Of a stretch of 6,478 nt of DNA, positions 1 through 5,513 are shown in pieces. The DNA comes from PVC group bacterium. GTDB taxonomy: Bacteria > Verrucomicrobiota > Kiritimatiellia > SS1-B-03-39 > UBA6053. Position numbers and translations under genes: made by a program. The notes under the pieces are model-generated. The model saw nothing but the letters and a program-made list of their open reading frames with translations, was not told the DNA's origin and searched no databases. The stretch is taken from positions 1-6,478 of the forward strand of contig PXDP01000413.1 in assembly GCA_003565035.1 (NCBI GenBank). The letters are read 5' to 3'. Every line of letters begins with the position of its first letter. Positions within the stretch are counted from its first letter, which is position 1.

Positions 1-649
1 CTCCCAGGAAGGTCTGGTCGCGCTTGGCGGCCCGGATCGCATTGATGGCCGGCTGAATGTCTCCGTGGGTGTCGTTTTTGAAGCCCAGCGGCATGGAGAG
101 TCCGGACGCCATCTGGCGGTGGGTCTGCGATTCGGTGGTGCGGGCGCCGATGGCCGACCAGCTTACCAGATCCGCAATGTACTGCGGGGTGATGGGATCC
201 AGCAGTTCGGTGGCGGTGGGCAGGCCAAGATCGAGAATATCCCGCAAAATGTGACGCGCCAGGCGGAGACCTTCGGGAATATCGTGGGAGCCGTCCAGAT
301 GCGGATCCATGATCAGTCCTTTCCACCCCACGGTGGTGCGGGGTTTTTCGAAATAGACACGCATGACAATCAGAACCCGCTCCTGAACCTCATCGGCCAG
401 TTTGGCCAGCTTTTGGGCGTATTCATGACAGGCCTTGGGGTCGTGAATCGAGCAGGGGCCGACAATGAGCAGCCAGCGCGGATCGGTGCCGAAGATAATG
501 TTGTGGATCTCATCCCGGCTTTTGGCCACAAAATCGGCCTGGGAATCGGAGCGGCTGACCTGGCTGCACAGTTCTTCGGGGGTGGGCAGCGGCTCGGTCC
601 GGACCACATGCAGGTCGGTCACTTGACGGGAGGGAGGGGAATCGATCAC
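1..649 (-). CDS. aroF: 3-deoxy-7-phosphoheptulonate (DAHP) synthase, type I, N-terminal part (3' end outside window)
   Basis: The enzyme condenses phosphoenolpyruvate with erythrose 4-phosphate, the first committed step of the shikimate pathway to aromatic amino acids, in the cytoplasm. The 216 codons visible show GPCSIHDP (residues 64-71, with the metal-binding Cys66), MRVYFEKPRTTVGWKG (96-111), ATELLDP, SAIGARTTESQTHR (165-178) and MPLGFKN (186-192). R97, K102, R170 and K191 fall at E. coli AroG positions 92, 97, 165 and 186 with a constant offset of 5, so the substrate-binding set is intact. The text is closest to the Tyr-type AroF, but the isozyme and its feedback amino acid cannot be fixed without the C-terminus. 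I chose the GTG at 649 because an AGGT lies 7-8 nt upstream and it gives the family's N-terminal length. An in-frame ATG at 754 would add 35 Pro/Arg-rich residues and has no ribosome site. One oddity is that the usual GFKNGTDG reads GFKNDTHG here. The gene follows tRNA-Pro on the same strand, and I found no clear promoter of its own in 650-801. Confidence 0.93.
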   Translation of the reverse strand, partial: MIDSPPSRQVTDLHVVRTEPLPTPEELCSQVSRSDSQADFVAKSRDEIHNIIFGTDPRWLLIVGPCSIHDPKACHEYAQKLAKLADEVQERVLIVMRVYFEKPRTTVGWKGLIMDPHLDGSHDIPEGLRLARHILRDILDLGLPTATELLDPITPQYIADLVSWSAIGARTTESQTHRQMASGLSMPLGFKNDTHGDIQPAINAIRAAKRDQTFLG

Positions 650-792
650 AAAGGTTACCTGGAGTGCCCGCCGCCGACGGGAGTGAAAAGTTGACGCAAT
701 GAGGTCCGGCGGCGGGACGGGGTATTGGGGCGGCGCGGTGTTGGGGGTTCTCATGAACAACCGAACAACATCAGCCCATTCCCCCGGGCCTC

Positions 793-799
793 AAAAAAA
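793..799 (-). terminator. Run of seven T just after tRNA-Pro, possible transcription end
   Basis: On the transcribed strand the tRNA 3' CCA is followed by TC and then seven T. The only hairpin directly upstream is the tRNA itself (T arm and acceptor stem), so this is not a classical hairpin terminator. It may end or slow transcription after the tRNA, or just be a site for 3' trimming. If it does not terminate, the tRNA transcript could read into aroF 150 nt downstream. Confidence 0.3.
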
Positions 800-801
800 G
801 A

Positions 802-878
802 TGGTCGGGGCGACAGGATTCGAACCTGCGACTTCTTGCACCCGAAGCAAGCGCTCTACCAGGCTGAGCCACGCCCCG
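802..878 (-). tRNA. tRNA-Pro (anticodon CGG)
   Basis: A complete 77-nt cloverleaf can be drawn. The acceptor stem pairs CGGGGCG (872-878) with CGCCCCG (806-812). The D stem is GCTC/GAGC around an AGCCTGGTA loop. The anticodon stem is CTTGC/GCAAG with loop TTCGGGT, putting the CGG anticodon at 842-844 followed by G37. The T arm is GCAGG/CCTGT around TTCGAAT. The discriminator is A and the CCA end is encoded in the DNA (802-804). It decodes CCG proline codons, which are common in the GC-rich genes here. It is a single tRNA gene with no neighbouring tRNA in the window and has a promoter-like sequence directly upstream. I saw no integrase and no duplicated tRNA end, so there is no sign that it serves as an integration site here. 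Confidence 0.97.
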
Positions 879-893
879 ACCGATGGGGGTGTG

Positions 894-921
894 TTTATAC
901 CTTTCGGCGTGAATTCTGCAA
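894..921 (-). promoter_or_regulatory. Predicted sigma70-type promoter of tRNA-Pro
   Basis: On the minus strand a -35-like TTGCAG (916-921) is separated by 16 nt from a -10 TATAAA (894-899, five of six consensus bases). The -10 box ends 15 nt before the tRNA 5' end at 878, so a start about 7 nt after it would give a very short leader, as is usual for tRNA genes. The -35 matches consensus only in TTG. It lies downstream of the proX terminator, so tRNA-Pro and perhaps aroF are probably transcribed separately from the betaine operon. Confidence 0.55.
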
Positions 922-956
922 GATGAATTTTCGGTTAATCCGTGTTGGTCGTTTCT

Positions 957-990
957 GAAATGAAAAGACCGCCGGGCGAACCGGCGGTCT
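957..990 (-). terminator. Rho-independent terminator of the porin-proVWX operon
   Basis: A perfect 10-bp stem, AGACCGCCGG (966-975) against CCGGCGGTCT (981-990), encloses a 5-nt loop. On the minus strand it is followed by TTTTCATTTC, a U-rich tail that begins at the stem base. It starts 26 nt after the proX stop codon. The plus strand lacks a comparable T tract, so it acts in the minus direction. Confidence 0.92.
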
Positions 991-1016
991 GTATGGAGTT
1001 TGAATCCGGGACTGGA

Positions 1017-1874
1017 TCAGGGCAGCCAGCGCTGGATGACCTCGGGATGATCGTTCATCCACTGACGGGCCACGTTTTCGGCATCGCCGCCGGCATCCTC
1101 GACTTTGACCATGAGGTCGCCGAGTTCATCGGTGGTGAGGCTGAAGGCGCGGAGGAAGGCTGCCAGTTCGGGCTTTTCTTCTTCCAGGCCGAGTCGGCCG
1201 AGAATATGAATGTTTTCCGGCTCCCAGACGACTTTGTCTTCGTCCTGCTCGAGGAATTTGAGGTCGTAACGGCCGAATTTCCAGTGGGGGTCCCATCCGG
1301 TGACGACGATCCACTCTTCGCGGCTGATCGCCTCCTGAAGGGCGGCGGTCATGGCGGGTCCGCTGGACGCGACGAGTTCGAGATCCAGGTCATAGCGTTC
1401 GATGACCTGTGCGGCGGTGCTCATAATCCCGGCACCGGCGTCGATGCCGACAATGCGGCCTTCGATTTTATCGGCGTGATCGGCCAGTTCGGCGATCCGG
1501 TCGATGGTGACATATGCGGGAACGACGAGGCCGCTCTGGGTGTTCTCATACACATGGCCGAGATCAATAAGGTTGTCGCCGAAGCGTTCCATGTAATCGG
1601 CGTGGAGCACGGGAAGCCAGGTTTCCATGAAGGCGTCGAATTCGCCCTGGGCGACCGAGACGTAGGCGGGGCCCACATCGGCGGAGGTGATGTTGACCTC
1701 GTAGCCGAGTTTTTCTTCGAGCACGACTTTGGCCAGGTTGGTGTAGGCAATGCCTTCGGCCCAGTTCACGTACACGAGGTTCGCGGTTTTTTCGGTGTCG
1801 CCTGCCGGTTTGGAGCAGGCGGAGAGGAGGAGAGCTGCAAGCAGCGCGGCTCCGAATCGGTAAAGATTTTTCAT
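1017..1874 (-). CDS. proX: Glycine betaine/quaternary-amine ABC transporter, substrate-binding lipoprotein
   Basis: This is the solute receptor of the importer and should capture glycine betaine or a related compatible solute in the periplasm for delivery to the permease. The 285-aa product has a lipoprotein signal with lipobox LSAC (residues 17-20), so Cys20 should be lipidated after signal peptidase II cleavage. The rest is an OpuAC-type binding domain starting at VYVNWAEGIAYTNL (34-47). Trp38, Trp86 (METWLP), Trp188, Trp194 and Trp198 (GWDPHWKF) are candidates for the aromatic cage that holds the trimethylammonium group. Length matches Bacillus OpuAC (about 290 aa) better than E. coli ProX (330 aa), so opuAC would be an equally fair name. 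The ATG at 1874 has AGGAG 8 nt upstream, lying just before the proW stop. It is the last gene of the operon, 14 nt after proW. The exact substrate (betaine, choline, proline, ectoine) cannot be read from sequence. Confidence 0.93.
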   Translation of the reverse strand: MKNLYRFGAALLAALLLSACSKPAGDTEKTANLVYVNWAEGIAYTNLAKVVLEEKLGYEVNITSADVGPAYVSVAQGEFDAFMETWLPVLHADYMERFGDNLIDLGHVYENTQSGLVVPAYVTIDRIAELADHADKIEGRIVGIDAGAGIMSTAAQVIERYDLDLELVASSGPAMTAALQEAISREEWIVVTGWDPHWKFGRYDLKFLEQDEDKVVWEPENIHILGRLGLEEEKPELAAFLRAFSLTTDELGDLMVKVEDAGGDAENVARQWMNDHPEVIQRWLP

Positions 1875-1888
1875 GAGGGTGTCTCCTG

Positions 1889-2725
1889 TTAAGGGTTACG
1901 GGTTTTGGTTTTCCGGCCGAAGGTCTGGGTGACCCGGTCGAGATAGATTGCGAGAATAACGATGCTCAGGCCGCCTTCGAAGCCGACATCAATGCGGGCC
2001 TGGGTGAGGCCGCGGTTGACGACTTCGCCGAGTCCGCCGGCTCCGATGAGGCCGGCAATGACGACCATGGACAGGGCCAGCATAATGGTCTGGTTCACCC
2101 CGGCCATAATCGTGGGCGCGGCCACCGGGATCTCCGCTTTGAAGAGCATCTGCCCGGGGGTGGACCCGAACGCGGTGGCGGCATCCCGGATATCTTCGGG
2201 CACCTGACGGATTCCGAGATTGGTGAGACGCACCGCCGGGGGCAGGGCAAAGATGAGGGTCGCGAAAATTCCGGATACCGCGCCGAGACTGAAGAGCATG
2301 ACCATGGGGATCAGGTACACAAACGCGGGCAGGGTCTGCATGAAGTCCAGCAGCGGCCGCATGATTTTTTCGGCGATGCTGCTCTTGGCCATAAGAATGC
2401 CGAGAGGAACTCCGAGGACCAGGGCGATCAGCACGGCCGAGAGCACCATGGCCAGGGTGGACATGGTGGGTTCCCATAGTGTCATGTTATAAATCAACGC
2501 CATGCCGAAAAATGCAAAGGCTGCCAGGCCTTTGCCGGCGCAGCGCCAGGCGATGGCGGCAAAAATTGCGGCCATGATCAGGGGATGCGGAAAGGTGAGC
2601 ACATCGGTGAACAGGTCCAACATGCCGTTGATGCTGTTGCGGATGGCCCGCAGCGAGGTGTGGAAATTCCGCTGAATGAAGAGGACGATTTGTTCGAAAA
2701 TTTCGCCAAGTCTGAAGTCAATCAT
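1889..2725 (-). CDS. proW: Glycine betaine/proline ABC transporter permease
   Basis: This inner-membrane subunit forms the translocation path for the compatible solute. The 278-aa protein has an amphipathic N-terminal stretch (about 1-47) and then hydrophobic segments near 48-63, 67-84, 88-113, 130-165, 205-230 and 244-262. The cytoplasmic coupling loop is the EAA-type motif DAATAFGSTPGQMLFKAEIP (181-200), where the ATPase docks. Length is that of Bacillus OpuAB (about 280 aa) and lacks the longer N-terminus of E. coli ProW (354 aa). Its ATG at 2725 overlaps the proV stop as ATGA, with GGAGG 7 nt upstream inside the proV end, so translation is probably coupled and the two subunits made in step. 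proX follows after 14 nt. Confidence 0.94.
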   Translation of the reverse strand: MIDFRLGEIFEQIVLFIQRNFHTSLRAIRNSINGMLDLFTDVLTFPHPLIMAAIFAAIAWRCAGKGLAAFAFFGMALIYNMTLWEPTMSTLAMVLSAVLIALVLGVPLGILMAKSSIAEKIMRPLLDFMQTLPAFVYLIPMVMLFSLGAVSGIFATLIFALPPAVRLTNLGIRQVPEDIRDAATAFGSTPGQMLFKAEIPVAAPTIMAGVNQTIMLALSMVVIAGLIGAGGLGEVVNRGLTQARIDVGFEGGLSIVILAIYLDRVTQTFGRKTKTRNP

Positions 2726-3990
2726 GCGGAGACCTCCCCGTGTTCGGTTTTCAGTTCGTGATACCCGTCGGTTTCGGTGAAGGGGGTGGGCTCCCGTTCG
2801 GATTCGGTCAGTTCGGTGACTTCGCGGAGAACGGTGGCCCGGTCGAGCATTCCGAGCAGATGGCCGTCGGGATCCTGGACCACAAGCGGGTATTTAGCCT
2901 GCAGGGCGGTGAGAAAGAGGTCCGAGATGGGTGTGTCCGGTGCGGTTATAAACAGATCGGTGATCAAATGCGGATACACGTCCTGAATTTTGTCTTTTTC
3001 GAGTTTCAGGGCGGTGTCGATGGTGAGGAGGCCGCAGAATTTGCGATCCTGGTTGACCACAAAAACGGAGCTGGAGCCGATGCGTTCCATTTCGCGGGCG
3101 GCGACCCGGGGGCCGTCGACGGGGTAGGTGATGGACGCGGCTTTCCGCATGATGTTGGCTGCGGTGATCACCCGGGTGCGGTCCACATTGCGGACAAACG
3201 CGCGCACGTAGTCATCGGCCGGCTGGGTGAGAATGTCTTCGGGGGTGCCGATTTGCACGACTTTTCCATCTTTCATGATCACGATACGGTCGCCGAGTTT
3301 CAGTGCCTCGTCGAGATCGTGGGTGATGAAGACGATGGTTTTGTGCATGCGGGCCTGCAGTTCGAGGAGTTCGTCCTGCATCTGGGTGCGGATCAGCGGG
3401 TCGAGAGCGCTGAAGGCTTCGTCCATGAGCAGCACTTCCGGATCGTTGGCCAGGGCGCGGGCGAGGCCGACGCGCTGCTGCATGCCGCCGCTGAGTTCGG
3501 AGGGATAACTGTCCTCATAGCCGGCCAGGCCGACCAGCTTGAGGGCCTCGCGGGCTTTTTCGCTGCGGGTATCCGAAGGCATGCCGCTGACTTCGAGGCC
3601 GTACTCGGTGTTTTTGAGAACGGTGCGGTGGGGAAGCAGGCCAAAATGCTGGAAGACCATGGAGAGCCGGTTGCGCCGGGCGTCCAGGAGATGTTTTTTA
3701 TCCATCTTCATGAGGTCGTCGCCCTGAAGCAGGACTTCCCCGCGGGTGGGGTCGATGAGGCGGTTCAGGCAGCGGATTACTGTGGATTTTCCGCTTCCGG
3801 AGAGACCCATCACCACAAAGACTTCACCTTTTTCGATCGAAAACGAGGCGTTGTTGATGCCGACGGTGCATCCGGTTTTTTCAAGGATGGCCTCCTTGCT
3901 TTCCCCCTGCTCCAGCAGGGGGAAAACACGTTCAGGCCGGTGGCCGAAGATTTTGTAGAGGTTCTTCACCTCCAGGATCGGTTGTGTCAT
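2722..3990 (-). CDS. proV: Glycine betaine/proline ABC transporter ATP-binding protein with CBS domains
   Basis: This is the ATPase that drives the importer on the cytoplasmic face. The 422-aa protein has the ProV-type N-terminus (LYKIFGHRP at 11-19, then an EQGESKEAILEKTG stretch at 27-40), Walker A GLSGSGKS (62-69), Q-loop Gln114, signature LSGGMQQ (166-172), Walker B VLLMDE (186-191) and the switch His224. Residues about 285-391 form a CBS pair. The tail 392-422 carries nine acidic against two basic (Arg/Lys) residues. In lactococcal OpuA, CBS domains and an anionic tail gate transport by ionic strength, so the same role is inferred here. The ATG at 3990 is preferred over an upstream ATG at 4290. 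GAAGGG lies 5 nt before it, homology starts there, and the longer version would read through the porin gene in another frame. It follows the porin by 13 nt and overlaps proW by 4 nt. Codons 22-31 coincide with a strong inverted repeat. Confidence 0.96.
   Translation of the reverse strand: MTQPILEVKNLYKIFGHRPERVFPLLEQGESKEAILEKTGCTVGINNASFSIEKGEVFVVMGLSGSGKSTVIRCLNRLIDPTRGEVLLQGDDLMKMDKKHLLDARRNRLSMVFQHFGLLPHRTVLKNTEYGLEVSGMPSDTRSEKAREALKLVGLAGYEDSYPSELSGGMQQRVGLARALANDPEVLLMDEAFSALDPLIRTQMQDELLELQARMHKTIVFITHDLDEALKLGDRIVIMKDGKVVQIGTPEDILTQPADDYVRAFVRNVDRTRVITAANIMRKAASITYPVDGPRVAAREMERIGSSSVFVVNQDRKFCGLLTIDTALKLEKDKIQDVYPHLITDLFITAPDTPISDLFLTALQAKYPLVVQDPDGHLLGMLDRATVLREVTELTESEREPTPFTETDGYHELKTEHGEVSA
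3900..3925 (-). repeat. Perfect 12-bp inverted repeat in early proV coding sequence
   Basis: TTTCCCCCTGCT (3900-3911) and AGCAGGGGGAAA (3914-3925) are exact reverse complements separated by 2 nt. In the mRNA this is a GC-rich hairpin starting 65 nt after the proV start codon and covering codons for FPLLEQGES. No U tract follows, so it is not an intrinsic terminator. It may be an mRNA processing, stability or translation-control element. The encoded residues belong to a segment conserved in ProV, so coding constraint alone could explain part of it. Confidence 0.75.
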
Positions 3991-4003
3991 GTGATCCCTT
4001 CGA

Positions 4004-5260
4004 TTAGAAGTAGTACCCGAAGTTGATGTTGAAACGGCCATTCCAGGAGTCGTTGCCGTTAACACCAAAATCGCCGACGCCGGTGATGTCGCTGTAGTCG
4101 TCGCCTTCGTTCCCGACAAAATAATTGCCGTTGGAATAGGCGTAATCCACGTAGATGTACCAGCCGCCGCGGGCGATGGCGACGCCGGTGACGTTGAGGG
4201 CGGAGTCGTTGAAGGACATGCCGTCGATGGAGCCGTCTTTGCGGATGACGCTGAAGTCATTGTAGAAGGTGAGGCTGTCGATCCAGTCAATGTCCGGGAT
4301 GATCGTGTAGGAGACGGCGGCGGAGTAGATATCGCCTTTGGAGGCCACCGGCCAGGCGAAGTCGTAGGCGCCCATCATGATGAGGTCGTTGGGGGCGGCA
4401 ATGTCGCGGTCCCCGGCCAGGGAAACCCGGGCATTCTCATTGTAATCGGGGTTATAGTCGTAGCGGGTGTACTGCAGTTTCACGTTGGCGGCGCCAAGGG
4501 TGGTGTTGCTGTGCACGGAGAAGGCATACGCGTCGGTGTTGTCGGCGCGGTCATCGCGGGCATCCAGGCGGCCCCACTGGGCGGAGGCACCGAGATCGGT
4601 GTTATGCTCTTCGAGATGGTAAATCCCGCGGAGGTTGATCTGACCGCGTTCGCGGTAGGGTCCGGGAAAGCCGCCGGAGTCTTCATCGACCACGTCGTAG
4701 GAATAGCGCGCGCTGCGTGAGGAGGCTCCCTGGCCTTCGGGCGTGGGCATGAAGTACGCGGCCACATCCAGGGTCATGTTATCAAAGCGGTGGGTGTATT
4801 TAATCCCGGTGTCCATGTCGTCGGAAAGACCGACATAGTAGTGCTGATCAAAAAACCAGCTGTTGGCGGGGCCATAAGGTCCGACACCAAAGGGCACCCG
4901 GTTGATGCCGACCTGTAGTTCACTCTGCTCGGAGAGCGCATATCCGACGTAGGCGGTGTGAATGAAATTGTAGCCGGTGTACCAGCGGTATTCACCGACC
5001 GCGGAGAAGGCGTCTTTTTCGTAGTTCAGGTTGATGCGGAAGGTGTCGAGTTCGAAGTCGCCGCCGTTGCCGCCGCGCTGCGGGGCGCCGGAATCGTCTT
5101 TGACATAGTCACCAAGCACATAGTTGGCGCGGATGGCACCGCCGACGGTCAAATCGCCGATTTGAATTTTTTCCTGTGCGGAAGCGGAATAGGTGCTCAG
5201 GGCGGCGCCCAGAATGAACAGGCGAAGGCCTGAAATGCAGTTACGATGCAGGGTATGCAT
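4004..5260 (-). CDS. Outer-membrane porin-like beta-barrel protein
   Basis: This is probably a channel for small solutes in the outer membrane. The 418-aa product starts with a signal peptide: basic residues near the N-terminus, a hydrophobic stretch LRLFILGAAL (12-21), and a signal peptidase I site after ASA (residues 26-28). The mature part is rich in alternating polar and aromatic residues, with Asp/Asn-rich loops and many Tyr. It ends FNINFGYYF, with the terminal Phe typical of proteins assembled by the BAM complex. The segment around residues 150-175 (FDQHYYVGLSDDMDTGIKYT) recalls phosphate-selective-porin-like (OprP/OprO) barrels, but I cannot assign a substrate or a firm family. I chose the ATG at 5260, with AGGAG 6 nt upstream, because it puts the signal peptide at the N-terminus. 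An ATG at 5320 would add 20 unrelated residues. It is first in the porin-proV-proW-proX unit, with proV 13 nt downstream and no terminator between, which suggests a part in uptake of the same solute. Confidence 0.85.
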   Translation of the reverse strand: MHTLHRNCISGLRLFILGAALSTYSASAQEKIQIGDLTVGGAIRANYVLGDYVKDDSGAPQRGGNGGDFELDTFRINLNYEKDAFSAVGEYRWYTGYNFIHTAYVGYALSEQSELQVGINRVPFGVGPYGPANSWFFDQHYYVGLSDDMDTGIKYTHRFDNMTLDVAAYFMPTPEGQGASSRSARYSYDVVDEDSGGFPGPYRERGQINLRGIYHLEEHNTDLGASAQWGRLDARDDRADNTDAYAFSVHSNTTLGAANVKLQYTRYDYNPDYNENARVSLAGDRDIAAPNDLIMMGAYDFAWPVASKGDIYSAAVSYTIIPDIDWIDSLTFYNDFSVIRKDGSIDGMSFNDSALNVTGVAIARGGWYIYVDYAYSNGNYFVGNEGDDYSDITGVGDFGVNGNDSWNGRFNINFGYYF

Positions 5261-5301
5261 AGTTGTCTCCTCTCTTTGGATGAATACGGAGTCCTCAACG
5301 C

Positions 5302-5318
5302 GATCACACAGTGGGATC
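5302..5318. promoter_or_regulatory. 17-bp dyad, possible operator
   Basis: The minus strand reads GATCCCACTGTGTGATC, which has the symmetric form GATCnCACnGTGnGATC. Seven of eight base pairs are symmetric about the centre at 5310. It lies 42-58 nt upstream of the porin start. This shape suits a dimeric regulator better than an RNA hairpin because the loop would be a single base. A dyad of this quality is expected by chance a few times in a window this long, so the call is weak. Confidence 0.25.
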
Positions 5319-5349
5319 AAGCGAAGGACATTCGGGGATTGCCTTTTGT

Positions 5350-5369
5350 GCCGGGAGGAATACCCCGGC
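5350..5369. repeat. GC-rich stem-loop in the porin leader
   Basis: GCCGGG (5350-5355) pairs with CCCGGC (5364-5369) around an 8-nt loop. No T tract follows on either strand, so it is not an intrinsic terminator. If the operon promoter lies upstream, this hairpin would sit in the 5' leader, about 90 nt before the porin start codon, where it could affect mRNA stability. Confidence 0.4.
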
Positions 5370-5468
5370 GTCAGAATGTAAAGGGACCGTTTCGGCCGCT
5401 TGAAGGCGATCAGACCCTTGCACAGGATAGAGGAGGATGCAACAAATATCCCTGTTTATTTTGAACGG

Positions 5469-5493
5469 GCTGAGTTTTTTTGTTGTCCTCAGC
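5469..5493. repeat. Inverted repeat with A/T-tract loop after ygfA
   Basis: GCTGAG (5469-5474) and CTCAGC (5488-5493) flank 13 nt that contain a run of seven T on the plus strand (A on the minus strand). It lies 20 nt past the ygfA stop. The homopolymer is inside the loop and is A on the ygfA-coding strand, so it does not look like a normal terminator for ygfA. It could be a weak regulatory dyad or chance. Confidence 0.25.
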
Positions 5494-5513
5494 TACTATG
5501 TCAATTCTTAATT

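Larger units (their letters stand above)
5261..5513 (-). promoter_or_regulatory. Non-coding upstream region of the porin-proVWX operon
   Basis: These 253 nt between the ygfA stop and the porin start are more AT-rich at the ygfA end and hold no convincing gene. The operon promoter should be here, or the operon is read through from ygfA, since no hairpin-plus-U-tract terminator follows ygfA. A consensus -35 TTGACA occurs on the minus strand at 5499-5504, but the bases 17 nt downstream are all A and give no good -10. The porin ribosome site AGGAG is at 5267-5271. Three dyad elements inside are listed separately. Confidence 0.45.

Noticed and set aside
650..754. 35-residue N-terminal extension of DAHP synthase from an in-frame ATG at 754, or a leader peptide
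   Set aside because: There is no Shine-Dalgarno, the residues are Pro/Arg-rich, and the GTG at 649 already gives the family length. It runs in frame into aroF, so it is not a separate attenuator peptide.
802..878. tRNA-Pro as an integration (attachment) site
   Set aside because: No repeat of the tRNA 3' end, integrase or foreign-looking DNA is present next to it.
942..1892. Plus-strand open frame of about 316 codons
   Set aside because: It lies opposite proX, which has a lipobox, cage tryptophans and a ribosome site. The plus-strand product is Gly/Asp/Val-rich with no recognisable domain, a typical antisense shadow in GC-rich DNA.
3830..3843. Palindrome TTTTCGATCGAAAA in proV
   Set aside because: It codes for the conserved FSIEKG segment and occurs once. 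It is shorter than the other dyads and plausibly due to codon choice.
2740..4026. Plus-strand open frame of about 428 codons
   Set aside because: It is antisense to proV, whose ATPase motifs are all intact. The plus-strand product shows no domain and begins without a clear ribosome site.
3991..4290. 100-residue N-terminal extension of proV
   Set aside because: It overlaps the end of the porin gene in another frame and is Ser/Thr/Pro-rich low-complexity text. ProV homology begins exactly at the ATG at 3990, which has its own ribosome site.
5476..5504. Promoter with -35 TTGACA (5499-5504) for the porin operon
   Set aside because: At 16-18 nt spacing only an A run is found where the -10 should be, so I do not call it as a promoter feature.
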